DNA from: an uncultured Clostridia bacterium
GTDB taxonomy: Bacteria; Bacillota; Clostridia; Christensenellales; Borkfalkiaceae
Reading direction: 5' to 3'
DNA length: 56,425 bases
NCBI GenBank assembly: GCA_944354535.1
Contig: CALVPY010000015.1
Location: forward strand, 1 to 56,425
Numbering within the stretch: position 1 is the stretch's first letter; each line of letters starts with the position of its first letter. Positions 26,561 through 34,100 of the stretch are shown piece after piece. The notes under the pieces were generated by a model. The model had not been told where the DNA came from and searched no databases. It worked only from the letters and a program-made list of their open reading frames with translations. Made by a program: the position numbers and the translations under genes.

Positions 26561-27178
26561 ATGAAAGTTCTCATGGTAAACGGCAGCGCAAAGGCTGCGG
26601 GCTGTACCTATACGGCGCTCACCGAGGTGGGCAAGGCGCTCAACGAAGAGGGCGTCGACTACGATATTTTTCAGCTCGGCGCAGGGGCTATGCGCGACTG
26701 CATCGGCTGCGGGAAGTGTTCGGACAAAGGCTGTATCTTCGACGACGATGCGGTCAACGAATTTCTTCAAAAGGCGCGCGAGGCAGACGGCTTCGTCTTT
26801 GGTTCGCCTGTCTACTACGCGCACCCGAGCGGACGCATCCTCTCCTTTTTGGACCGCGCCTTCTATGCGGGCAGCCGCAACAGCGCGGGCAGTCCCTTTG
26901 CAGGCAAGCCGGGGGCGGCGGTCGTCTCGGCGCGCCGCGGCGGCACGACGGCTTCCTTAGACGTCCTCAACAAGTATTTCACGATCGCCTCCATGCCCGT
27001 CGTGGGCTCTTCTTATTGGAACATGGTGCACGGCAGCAAGCCCGAAGACGTCCTTGAAGACAAAGAGGGCATCCAGACCATGCGCAATCTGGGGCATAAC
27101 ATGGCGTGGATGCTCAAACACCTGCGCGAAGGCTTCCCTTCGCAGGAGAAGGGCGCGCGCACCAACTTCATCCGCTGA
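26561..27178 (+). CDS. Flavodoxin-fold NAD(P)H-dependent oxidoreductase with Cys motif
   Basis: The 205-residue protein has the FMN-binding start of the NADPH-dependent FMN reductase/flavodoxin family: KVLMVNGSAKAAGCTYTAL, then FVFGSPVYYAHPSGRILSFLDRAF and AAVVSARRGGTTASLD. A CIGCGKCSDKGC stretch near residues 47-58 resembles the Cys motif of iron-sulfur flavoproteins; whether it holds a cluster or zinc is not known. No membrane segment. GGGAGG precedes ATG 26561. The next gene, also flavin-type, begins 1 base after its stop codon, so the two likely form an operon. Confidence 0.85.
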   Translation: MKVLMVNGSAKAAGCTYTALTEVGKALNEEGVDYDIFQLGAGAMRDCIGCGKCSDKGCIFDDDAVNEFLQKAREADGFVFGSPVYYAHPSGRILSFLDRAFYAGSRNSAGSPFAGKPGAAVVSARRGGTTASLDVLNKYFTIASMPVVGSSYWNMVHGSKPEDVLEDKEGIQTMRNLGHNMAWMLKHLREGFPSQEKGARTNFIR

Positions 27179-27179
27179 T

Positions 27180-27665
27180 ATGTTCCGCGCACTCAGAAGA
27201 AAAGAGCAGGCGCTCCCGCAAGAGGAGTGCGAGGCGATCTTACAAAGAGGGGAGACGTGCGTTCTCGCGCTCGCGGGAGATGACGGCTATCCCTATGCCG
27301 TTCCCGTCAACTACTGCTATGCGGAGGGCAAGGTCTACATCCACTGCGCGAAGGAGGGGCATAAGATAGACGCCGTCCGCCGCGACACGAAGGCGAGCCT
27401 CACCGTCATCGACTGCGCGAAGGTGCTGCCCAAGGAGTATTCCACGCACTATCAAAGCGTCATCGCCTTCGGCAGGATGCGCATCCTGGAAGAGGAAGGG
27501 GAGATGCGCCGCGTGCTTTCCCTCTTTGCCGCCCGCCTTGCGCCTAAGGAGAGCGAGGTTTCCCGCCTCCGCGAGATCGACCGCTGGTTTTCTTCCGTCA
27601 ATATTCTTGAATTTACGCCCGAACACATCTCGGGCAAACAGTCCCTCTCTTGCCTCCCTCTCTGA
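27180..27665 (+). CDS. Pyridoxamine 5'-phosphate oxidase-like split-barrel flavoprotein
   Basis: The 161-residue protein has the FMN-binding split-barrel pattern of the PNPOx/NimA group: ETCVLALAGDDGYPYAVPVNYCYAEGKVYIHCAKEGHKIDAVRRD, then ASLTVID and YQSVIAFGRM. Relatives include nitroimidazole-resistance reductases and haem-utilisation proteins, so the substrate cannot be assigned. ATG 27180 lies 1 base after the stop of the flavodoxin-family gene. The last codons and stop fall inside a B-type repeat (CTCTTGCCTCCCTCTCTGA), so the native C-terminus may have been replaced. Confidence 0.8.
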   Translation: MFRALRRKEQALPQEECEAILQRGETCVLALAGDDGYPYAVPVNYCYAEGKVYIHCAKEGHKIDAVRRDTKASLTVIDCAKVLPKEYSTHYQSVIAFGRMRILEEEGEMRRVLSLFAARLAPKESEVSRLREIDRWFSSVNILEFTPEHISGKQSLSCLPL

Positions 27666-27821
27666 GGGGCGAGCAAATGTTTTCTTGCAAAGAGCCCGGT
27701 GGGCTTTTTGCCATTTGCGAGCTTGGAAACGGCGCATTGTGCGCGCCGTTTCCTGACCGAGGCGGCGTTTCCCTTGCGCCGCCGAGACGGTGGCTTGCCA
27801 AAAGCAAGGCGGAAGGAGTCA
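27651..27821 (+). repeat. B-type element B2, interrupted
   Basis: The left part GCCTCCCTCTCTGAGGGG (27652-27669) and right part with GGTGGCTTGCC and GGCGGAAGGAGTCA (to 27821) match B1, but about 115 bases of other hairpins separate them. The insert includes the terminator at 27689-27709, a stem GGAAACGGCGC (27725-27735 with 27743-27753) and a GGCGGCG/CGCCGCC stem near 27761-27783. Confidence 0.55.
27689..27709 (+). terminator. Terminator after the split-barrel gene
   Basis: AAAGAGCCC (27689-27697) pairs with GGGCTTTTT (27701-27709) around GGT; one pair is G-T. It lies within the interrupted B2 element. Confidence 0.75.
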
Positions 27822-27825
27822 CCTC

Positions 27826-27900
27826 ATTATAGGCGCCTCCTCGGGGGAGCTGTCACGGTGTTCGGCTGCAAGCCGACACCGTGACTGAGGGAGTCATCGC
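27826..27900 (+). repeat. A-type palindromic element, copy A3
   Basis: It starts ATTATAGGCGCCTCC, shares TCGGGGGAGCTGTCA with A2, has a stem with arms GTCACGGTGT and ACACCGTGAC enclosing CGGCT-GCA-AGCCG, and ends TGAGGGAGTCATCGC. Confidence 0.75.
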
Positions 27901-27911
27901 CGGGGCATCCC

Positions 27912-27957
27912 AAAAAAAACACGCCGCCGCGCGCCCATCGGGCGCGCGGCGGCATTT
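27912..27957 (-). terminator. Terminator of the CNNM-family gene
   Basis: A perfect 14-bp stem (27923-27936 with 27940-27953) with loop ATC is followed on the minus strand by an eight-T run (27912-27919). Confidence 0.9.
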
Positions 27958-27986
27958 TGTGTAATTATCATTATTTTAGGCGGAGA

Positions 27987-29402
27987 TCATTCGGCCTTTT
28001 TCGGCTCGTCATCTTCCTCGCTCTCATCGGACTTTTTCTTCCTGGGCTTTTTGCCCTCGTCGTCATCCTCGTCTTTGGGCCGATCCTTCTTGAAGACGCG
28101 CATCTTTTCGATGCGGTGCTCGGCGACGCGGAGCACTTCGACCTTCACATATTCATCCTCGCACTCGGCGGTCGTGCCGTCGTCGGGGACTTCGCCCAGC
28201 ATCTCGCACACATAGCCGCCAAAGGTCTCGTAGTCGTAGTCCTCTTCCTCGTCTTCGGGGAGCTTGATGCCCATCGCCTCGATCACTTCATCGAAGGGCG
28301 CAAGGCCGTTGATCTCCCACTCGTTTTCGCCTATTTTCTTGATCTCGAACTTGGACTCCTCGCCCTTTTCGTTGAGGTCGCCGACGAGGAGCTCGATGAG
28401 ATCGTGCAGCGTGATGATGCCGTTGATGCCGCCGTATTCGTCGAGGACGATCGCAAAGTATTCGCGCGTCGTCTTCATGCGGTAAAACAAATCGTCCGCC
28501 TGCATGGTCTCGGAGATGAACATGGGGTCGACGATCGCCTGTTTTTTGACGTTTTCGGGCGATTTATCGTCGAGGCGGAAGTAAATTTTCGTGTTGAGCA
28601 CGCCCGTCACGTCGTCGATGTCCTTGCCGCAGACGGGGTAGAAAGTATGATAGCTCTTCTTGATGGTCTCTTCCCAGACGGAGGGATCGTCGCGCTCGAA
28701 GAGGAAGTCGACGTCTTTGCGGTGCGTACACACTTCGCCGACGTCGTTTTCCTTGAACTCGAAGATGTTCTGGATGAATTCGTTCTCCTTCTCGTCGATG
28801 GAGCCCTTCTCGCTGCCCGCTTCCGCCATGAGCATGATCTCTTCTTCGGTGACTTCTTCGCCCTGATCTTCGGGCTTGATGCCAAACAGGCGCAAAATGC
28901 CGTTCGAAGATACCGTCAGAAGCCACACGAGGGGAGCAAACAGCACCGAAACGAAGCGCAGGATGCCCGAAAGCCCGCACGAGACTTTCTCGGGGTTGCG
29001 CATCGCGATGCGCTTGGGCACGAGTTCGCCGAACACGATGGAAAAGTAGGAAAGAACCAGCGTGATCAGAATGAGGCAGATGGTCTCGAGCACCTCAAAG
29101 CTCATCGAAAGCCCCGCGTTGATAATGGCTTGCGCGAGGGGTTCCGCAAAGTTGTCCGCCGCGAACGCACTGCCAAGGAGCGATGCGAGTGTTATGGCGA
29201 CCTGGATGGTGGAAAGGAAGCGCGAGGGGTTTTCGGTGAGCCTGACGATGCGTCTTGCTCTGCGGTTCCCGTCTTCGGAAAGCTTTTCCATCTTGGTCTT
29301 GTTGGCGGAAACGACTGCGATCTCCGCACACGCGAAGATGGCGTTGAGGGCGATGAGTACGACCTGCAGGATAAGAGATATGGCTATGTCGCCGGCGTTC
29401 AT
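27987..29402 (-). CDS. CNNM/CorC (hemolysin C-like) divalent-cation transporter family protein
   Basis: The 471-residue protein has an N-terminal DUF21/CNNM membrane domain (about 1-195; SLILQVVLIALNAIFACAEIAVVSANKTK and VLSYFSIVFGELVPKRIAM), a CBS-pair domain (about 215-345; VCTHRKDVDFLF, YFAIVLDEYGGINGIITLHDLIE), and a C-terminal CorC/HlyC domain (EWEINGLAPFDEVIEAM, FGGYVCEMLGEVP). A charged tail of Asp, Glu and Lys ends the protein. Relatives export or regulate magnesium. ATG 29402 gives the normal CNNM start but has no good SD; an upstream TTG at 29486 is in frame. The gene is preceded by a long leader with its own promoter, a small ORF and an attenuator-like hairpin. Confidence 0.9.
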   Translation of the reverse strand: MNAGDIAISLILQVVLIALNAIFACAEIAVVSANKTKMEKLSEDGNRRARRIVRLTENPSRFLSTIQVAITLASLLGSAFAADNFAEPLAQAIINAGLSMSFEVLETICLILITLVLSYFSIVFGELVPKRIAMRNPEKVSCGLSGILRFVSVLFAPLVWLLTVSSNGILRLFGIKPEDQGEEVTEEEIMLMAEAGSEKGSIDEKENEFIQNIFEFKENDVGEVCTHRKDVDFLFERDDPSVWEETIKKSYHTFYPVCGKDIDDVTGVLNTKIYFRLDDKSPENVKKQAIVDPMFISETMQADDLFYRMKTTREYFAIVLDEYGGINGIITLHDLIELLVGDLNEKGEESKFEIKKIGENEWEINGLAPFDEVIEAMGIKLPEDEEEDYDYETFGGYVCEMLGEVPDDGTTAECEDEYVKVEVLRVAEHRIEKMRVFKKDRPKDEDDDEGKKPRKKKSDESEEDDEPKKAE

Positions 29403-29484
29403 GATAAGTTTTGCATAAGAGCATATGCCCGTGGGTGGAAGCGGAAAAGTGGGAATAAATTGCTCTTCCGATTTTTTACAACAC

Positions 29485-29528
29485 AAAAAACATAACCCGC
29501 TCCCGCTTTACGCAAGGCAAGTTATGTT
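29485..29528 (-). terminator. Attenuator-like hairpin in the CNNM gene leader
   Basis: On the minus strand AACATAAC (29528-29521) pairs with GTTATGTT (29496-29489), followed by a T run. The position between the promoter and the coding start suggests premature termination. The loop is long (24 bases), which weakens the call. Confidence 0.55.
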
Positions 29529-29588
29529 CCGAAAAGGCACTGTGAAGTTCCGCGATCGTCGCGGCACGCTGCTTTCGCTGCCGTCCAC
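29508..29588 (-). CDS. Possible 26-residue leader peptide
   Basis: A GTG at 29588 lies 10 bases after a strong GGAGGA (29604-29599) on the minus strand and opens 26 codons (beginning MDGSESSVPRRSRNF). They end at TAA 29508-29510, inside the attenuator loop. The peptide contains three Arg in RRSR. It could couple ribosome position to the hairpin. There is no homology evidence, and the SD sits only a few bases from the predicted 5' end. Confidence 0.35.
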   Translation of the reverse strand: MDGSESSVPRRSRNFTVPFRNITCLA

Positions 29589-29613
29589 TATGCTTTGTTC
29601 CTCCTATAAAGCT

Positions 29614-29642
29614 ATCATATCATGAATATCTCCGCTTGTCAA
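29614..29642 (-). promoter_or_regulatory. Promoter of the CNNM gene and its leader
   Basis: On the minus strand TTGACA (29637-29642), a 17-base spacer and TATGAT (29614-29619). Transcription would start near 29607, about 200 bases before the coding start. Confidence 0.85.
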
Positions 29643-29685
29643 GAGTTTTATGAAATTATTTTACAAATTCGGGGGAGAGGGGTTG

Positions 29686-29716
29686 AAAGACGAGGTAAGA
29701 GAGCCTCGTCTTTTTT
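29686..29716 (+). terminator. Isolated intrinsic terminator
   Basis: AAAGACGAGG (29686-29695) pairs with CCTCGTCTTT (29704-29713), followed by more T. No plus-strand gene lies upstream, so it either insulates the region or ends an unseen small RNA. Confidence 0.75.
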
Positions 29717-29873
29717 GATGCGGCGAAAAAGATGTACGCTTTTGCCGATGCGGCCTTCTCGGAACAAGGCGCATTTTGCGGGCATTCATTATCGGGAAAG
29801 CATGGGTTTTTTCAAAAAATTTTCCTTTCGGATATGGAAAAATTTGGAAATTTTCTTGCCGATTTTTGAAATT

Positions 29874-30033
29874 GATATAAGATTTTTCCATGTTGCCATG
29901 TTTTGAAGCGATAGAAAGTGTGATTTCGTATGCCTGAATTTTGATAGCTTCGAAAGAAAAGTGTAAATATAAAACACCTTATGGAGAAATTGAATATGGA
30001 AGTGCGCAATTTCCGATATAAGATTATTCCATG
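29874..30033 (+). repeat. Pair of 19-bp direct repeats, candidate operators
   Basis: GATATAAGATTTTTCCATG (29874-29892) and GATATAAGATTATTCCATG (30015-30033) differ at one base and start 141 bases apart, upstream of the promoter at 30054. Confidence 0.65.
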
Positions 30034-30053
30034 AATCTGTTTAGACCGCTCCA

Positions 30054-30083
30054 TTTACATGAAAATAGGAAAAGATTTATAAT
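30054..30083 (+). promoter_or_regulatory. Candidate promoter of the glycan operon
   Basis: TTTACA (30054-30059), an 18-base spacer and TATAAT (30078-30083) lie 64 bases before the first start codon. The second direct repeat ends 20 bases before the -35. Confidence 0.6.
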
Positions 30084-30147
30084 ATTCGTGCATTCCGAAG
30101 GATGCAGGTCGGTCCTAAGGGCCGAATGCGAACGAAGAGGATATGAT

Positions 30148-31059
30148 ATGGGGAAAAGAATGACTGCCCTGATGCTCGCCTGTGCGGGAGGATTGCTTCT
30201 GACAGGCTGTGAAGGAGGGGCGGGAACAGGTGAACAAAACGGAGGAGCGTCTGAGATCCAGACGCTTTTACTCGTTACGGCGCAAAATGCGCAGGCATCC
30301 GTTGCCGAAAACGAGCGCATGGCAGAAGGCGGCCTGCTCGTCGAAGGGGACGGCGCATCCTATACGGGCGCGTTCAACGCCGTCTTTGAAGGGAATTTGG
30401 AATTTTCTTTCGGGTTTTGCACGGGAGATCCCGCCGCATACCGCCGCTTCACGTTCACGTTTGCCTCTGTTTCTGACCCCGAGGAAAGCTTTTCCGTCAT
30501 TTACGAGTCGACGGTGAGTACCTGGGCGGGCGAAGAAAACGGCCGCGGCCGCTCGGGCGTGTATGTGAAGTGCGGCGACGAGCTCCGCACGACGCGCTAT
30601 TGGGCGTCCGACGAGGCGGAGGCATGGCAGAACAACGATAATTTCAATGCAGACGACGCGCTCGCTTCGCCCATGTTCGGCGGCGCGGGCGAGAAAGAGA
30701 GCGAATTCGGCGTGCAGCACGGGACGCTGCGGCTCTCCTGGACGACGGATAACGTGTTGGAAGTTTACGTCACCGAACGCTTTTTGGAGCATACCCCCCG
30801 GCTCATCGCGGCGTTCGACGGCTCGGACGCGGGGCTCGGTTTCGACCCCGCGATCGGGCTCTGGGGGCTCCCGCGCATGACGTTTTCGGAAGGATATACC
30901 GTCTCCTTTGAAAGCGAGGTGTTCGGCGGGAACGTGACGGAGCCGAATGCGCCCGACGTCTATTTCAGTAAGATCGTGACGGGAAAACGCGGGCAGGAGC
31001 TCACCTATCCGCTTTCGGAAGAAAAAATACAGCAGCCGCCCTTTTATGCGGCAAGCTGA
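30148..31059 (+). CDS. Lipoprotein with one copy of the shared beta-rich module
   Basis: A 303-residue predicted lipoprotein: basic start, hydrophobic core and lipobox LLTGC with Cys21. The mature part (about 60-290) carries one copy of a module found several times in the neighbouring surface proteins: YTGAFNAVFEGNLEFSFGF, FTFTFASVSDPEESFSVIYE, VYVKCGDELRTTRYW, GTLRLSWTTDNVLEVYVTE, LIAAFDGSD and SEGYTVSFESEVFGG. The alternating pattern suggests a jelly-roll, ConA-like fold, perhaps carbohydrate-binding. I do not recognise a named family. ATG 30148 has AGAGG at 7 bases. First gene of the operon. Confidence 0.75.
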   Translation: MGKRMTALMLACAGGLLLTGCEGGAGTGEQNGGASEIQTLLLVTAQNAQASVAENERMAEGGLLVEGDGASYTGAFNAVFEGNLEFSFGFCTGDPAAYRRFTFTFASVSDPEESFSVIYESTVSTWAGEENGRGRSGVYVKCGDELRTTRYWASDEAEAWQNNDNFNADDALASPMFGGAGEKESEFGVQHGTLRLSWTTDNVLEVYVTERFLEHTPRLIAAFDGSDAGLGFDPAIGLWGLPRMTFSEGYTVSFESEVFGGNVTEPNAPDVYFSKIVTGKRGQELTYPLSEEKIQQPPFYAAS

Positions 31060-31123
31060 TGATATAACCCGAAAATAAAAAACAAGGGCGTTTTGCCCGA
31101 ATGAGAAAGGAGGAAACAAACGT

Positions 31124-34100
31124 ATGACCAACTCGATGGGTCTGAAAAAGAAGCTGCTGATCGGCGTATTGACGGCTGCCCTGTGCGCGAGCACCTGTGC
31201 GGGCGGGCTGCTGATCAAAGCGAACGCGGAGAGCGCGGATGCAGCCGATCTCGTGACGGCGACGAACGGCACAACGGTGACTGCGGCAAAGAGTTATACG
31301 ACCACGGCGGGCGACTACACGACGCCTGCGGGGCTGTATATCGCTGCGCCCGCGGATAAGTCGCTTTCCTACGGCGTGGAATTCAAAGGCATTTTCACGG
31401 GTTCCACAGGCATCAAGGCATATTTCCCCGGGGAAGGATTTTGGGGACCCACTGCCCAAACGACGATAACCGTCACTTCCGTTGCAGACATCGAAGAAAA
31501 GTTCCAGGTCCATATCGGCGGAGAGTATCAGCGTTACGGCTATGTGACATACGACTGGAACGGGCAGACGCTGTACCGCACGATCAATTCCTATGCGGAC
31601 AACAATACCTATTATTATCGGGCAGACAACGTCAAGGACGTAGGCGCTGCGCAGTATCTGCCCATCCAGGGATGGATGGAAAGCGACGGCGGGCGGTCAG
31701 AACCCTATATCGGGTTTGAGATGCAGACGGACGGCTCCTTCAACGTCGTGCTCGTCAGCGGACATGCCGCTGGCGTACACAAGACGATCGCCTCCTTCTG
31801 TGAAGAAAGGACTTCGTTCGAGCCGACGACGGAAGCGAGCGGCACCGCGCCCAACCTTCCCAAACTCGACCTGAGCGCGGGTTATATGATCTCGATCGAG
31901 AACAGCGACGGCGACAATGGAAAGAGCTTCGACCTTCTCATCGAGTCCATTGCGACAAGTGCAACGGGCGACCCGTATGCAGAGGGGAACGGAACGGTCT
32001 ATACGCTGGATACGGCAACGCTCCAAACAGCGCCCTCGTTCTATACGAAGTGGCAGACGACGCCCATGTTCACCTTCGGCGACTACGAATATCTCAACTC
32101 TTCCTATGTCGGCGCGGAAGTAACGCTTCCCGTTCCCTCCGTCGTGCTGGCAGGGCAGCCTTCTACGTTCACGGGAACGATCACCGTGACCGACTCCGAA
32201 GGGACGCAGGACGCCTCGAACGGCAAATACACCGTCCGCAGCCGCGGCCTGCACACCGTGCTCTATACGCAGGGGGATGCCGAGGCGAAGATCACCTTCA
32301 ATGCCTACGATGAGCCGTATGCCATCGGCAACATCATGCAGGACGTGCAGGGCGCGGAGGTCTCCTATGAGAAAGACATCAGAAATCTGCAGGGCATCAC
32401 GCTGACGGGAACGAACGGCGGATTTTCGGGCAAGCTCGCGGGCAGCTTCTCGGGAAATATGTCCATCGACTTTGAATTCCCGCAGCAGTTCAACGATGCA
32501 AACACGGGCAACGGCGTCAAATTCACCTTCACCGTCTACGACCTGAACGGGAACGCCGCTTTTGATATCGTCTATGAAAATTCGGGCGGCTGGTACACTG
32601 CCGTCTATGTGAAGATGGGGGACGAGATCCGCACCTTCATCGAGGACGGCTCCTATGACGGCTGGTCGGGCGACAAGGGCACGATGTTCTACGACGTTCC
32701 GACGGGCGACCGCTGCCTCATCTACCCCGGCGCGGGGATCATGTATAACGAGGCGGGAAAATTCGGTACGCTGCAGCTCGTCTGGGAGGGCAATATTCTC
32801 AACGTGCGCGCAACGGACAGAAACGGCAATCTCTTCACGTTCGCCGAATTTGACGGTTCCGAGCCGTACGGCGGACAGGAATTGGATACGCAGAGCGCCA
32901 TCGTTCTGGATATGAATGCAGAGCGCCGCTTCGGGCTCCCCATGATGGACGGTTCGGACGGCGAGGGCGTCGATCTCACGCAAGGCTATTCCATCGGCTT
33001 CTCTTCGAGCAGCGCGGAACTTCCCGTCACCTTCCTCTCCGTCAACGGCATCTCGCTGGCGAACAGGGACAATCTGACGACGGACTATGTGTTCTCCGCA
33101 AACATCGATCCCGACTGCGCATATGTCAGCGGGAAGAACGTCTATGTTGCCGAAAGGCTTCACGCAGGCAGCGTGCGCAGAGTGTATTCGTACGCATTCA
33201 TGGGCGCGGCGAGCGAGTTCGCGGGCTCGTGGGGTATTTCGCATCAGCTCGTCGAGGCCGACTTTGACAGCTTCCACAATAATACGCAGGTCGGCGATTA
33301 TACCGTCACCATTCCCGCCGACGGCGGCGAAGAATGGGCGGGCATGGACGCCGAGTTCACCCTGCACATCGAACAGGCTTGGAAGCTTTCCTTCGATCTG
33401 ACAGGCGGACAGGTCGCAGAGGGCTCGGCGGACGACATCGTCTATTCCGAGCACACCAAGTTCCTTCTCGTCGTTCCCGAAGTCGAGCGGGCATCCTGGG
33501 TGTTTGACGGCTGGTCGACGAAGTCCGATCTCAGTGATACGTGGGACGGCTCGTTCGGCAGCTGGGCAGGCGATATGACGCTCTATGCGAAGTGGAAGGA
33601 CGTGACGCCCGCGACCGTCGTGTTTGCGGACGGCATCAAAGAATATATGGAAGTGCTCGTTTCGGACGGCTCCTTCACGATCTCCAAAGCGGATGTGGTC
33701 GCTTCCGATGCGGCGCAGCCCGAAGCGGCGGTGTTGACCGTCCGTTACAAGATGGTCGGCGAAGCGGAATATACCGTGCTCGAAGGGGAAAGCGTTTCCG
33801 TTACCGACTTTACTCCCGGCAAGTGGGAGATCGTATATGAAGTCAGCGACGGCGTGAACGGAACGATCGAACTCACGCGTACCGTGGCAGTCATCGGGCG
33901 GGAAGCCCCCGTCGTGACGATCGGCGAAGTGCCTTCCGAAGCCTATGCAGGGTTTGCGGTCAGCGTCTCCGCCACGGCACAGGATGCCGACGGCAAGGCG
34001 CTCGACGTGAAAGTGACCGTCGTCGACGAAAACGGAACGCAGTACGAGGTCACGGACGGCAAGTTCACCCCCGATAAGGCGGGCGTGTACACCGTCTCCT

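Larger units (their letters stand above)
29643..30147. other. AT-rich control region upstream of the glycan locus
   Basis: This 505-base gap is markedly more AT-rich than the surrounding genes. It holds an isolated terminator (29686-29716), two copies of a 19-base direct repeat (29874-29892 and 30015-30033), several ATGGAAA half-sites in the opposite sense (for example 29834-29842), the promoter at 30054-30083, and a structured leader in which GCATTC (from about 30091) can pair with GAATGC (near 30124). No convincing gene lies here. Confidence 0.6.

Noticed and set aside
24917-27900. A- and B-type repeats as a CRISPR array
   Set aside because: The copies are dispersed, lie in several gaps between genes, have no regular spacers and no cas genes nearby.
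29403-29642. Leader as a known M-box or yybP-ykoY riboswitch
   Set aside because: I could not find the conserved cores of those classes; only a hairpin with a T run and a small ORF are supported.
29622-29906. Open frame of 94 codons on the plus strand in the AT-rich gap
   Set aside because: It reads straight through a strong terminator, has no SD and shows no protein-like pattern.
31697-33454. Open frame of 585 codons on the minus strand, opposite the surface protein at 31124
   Set aside because: Antisense shadow of a repetitive beta-rich protein; no start signal.
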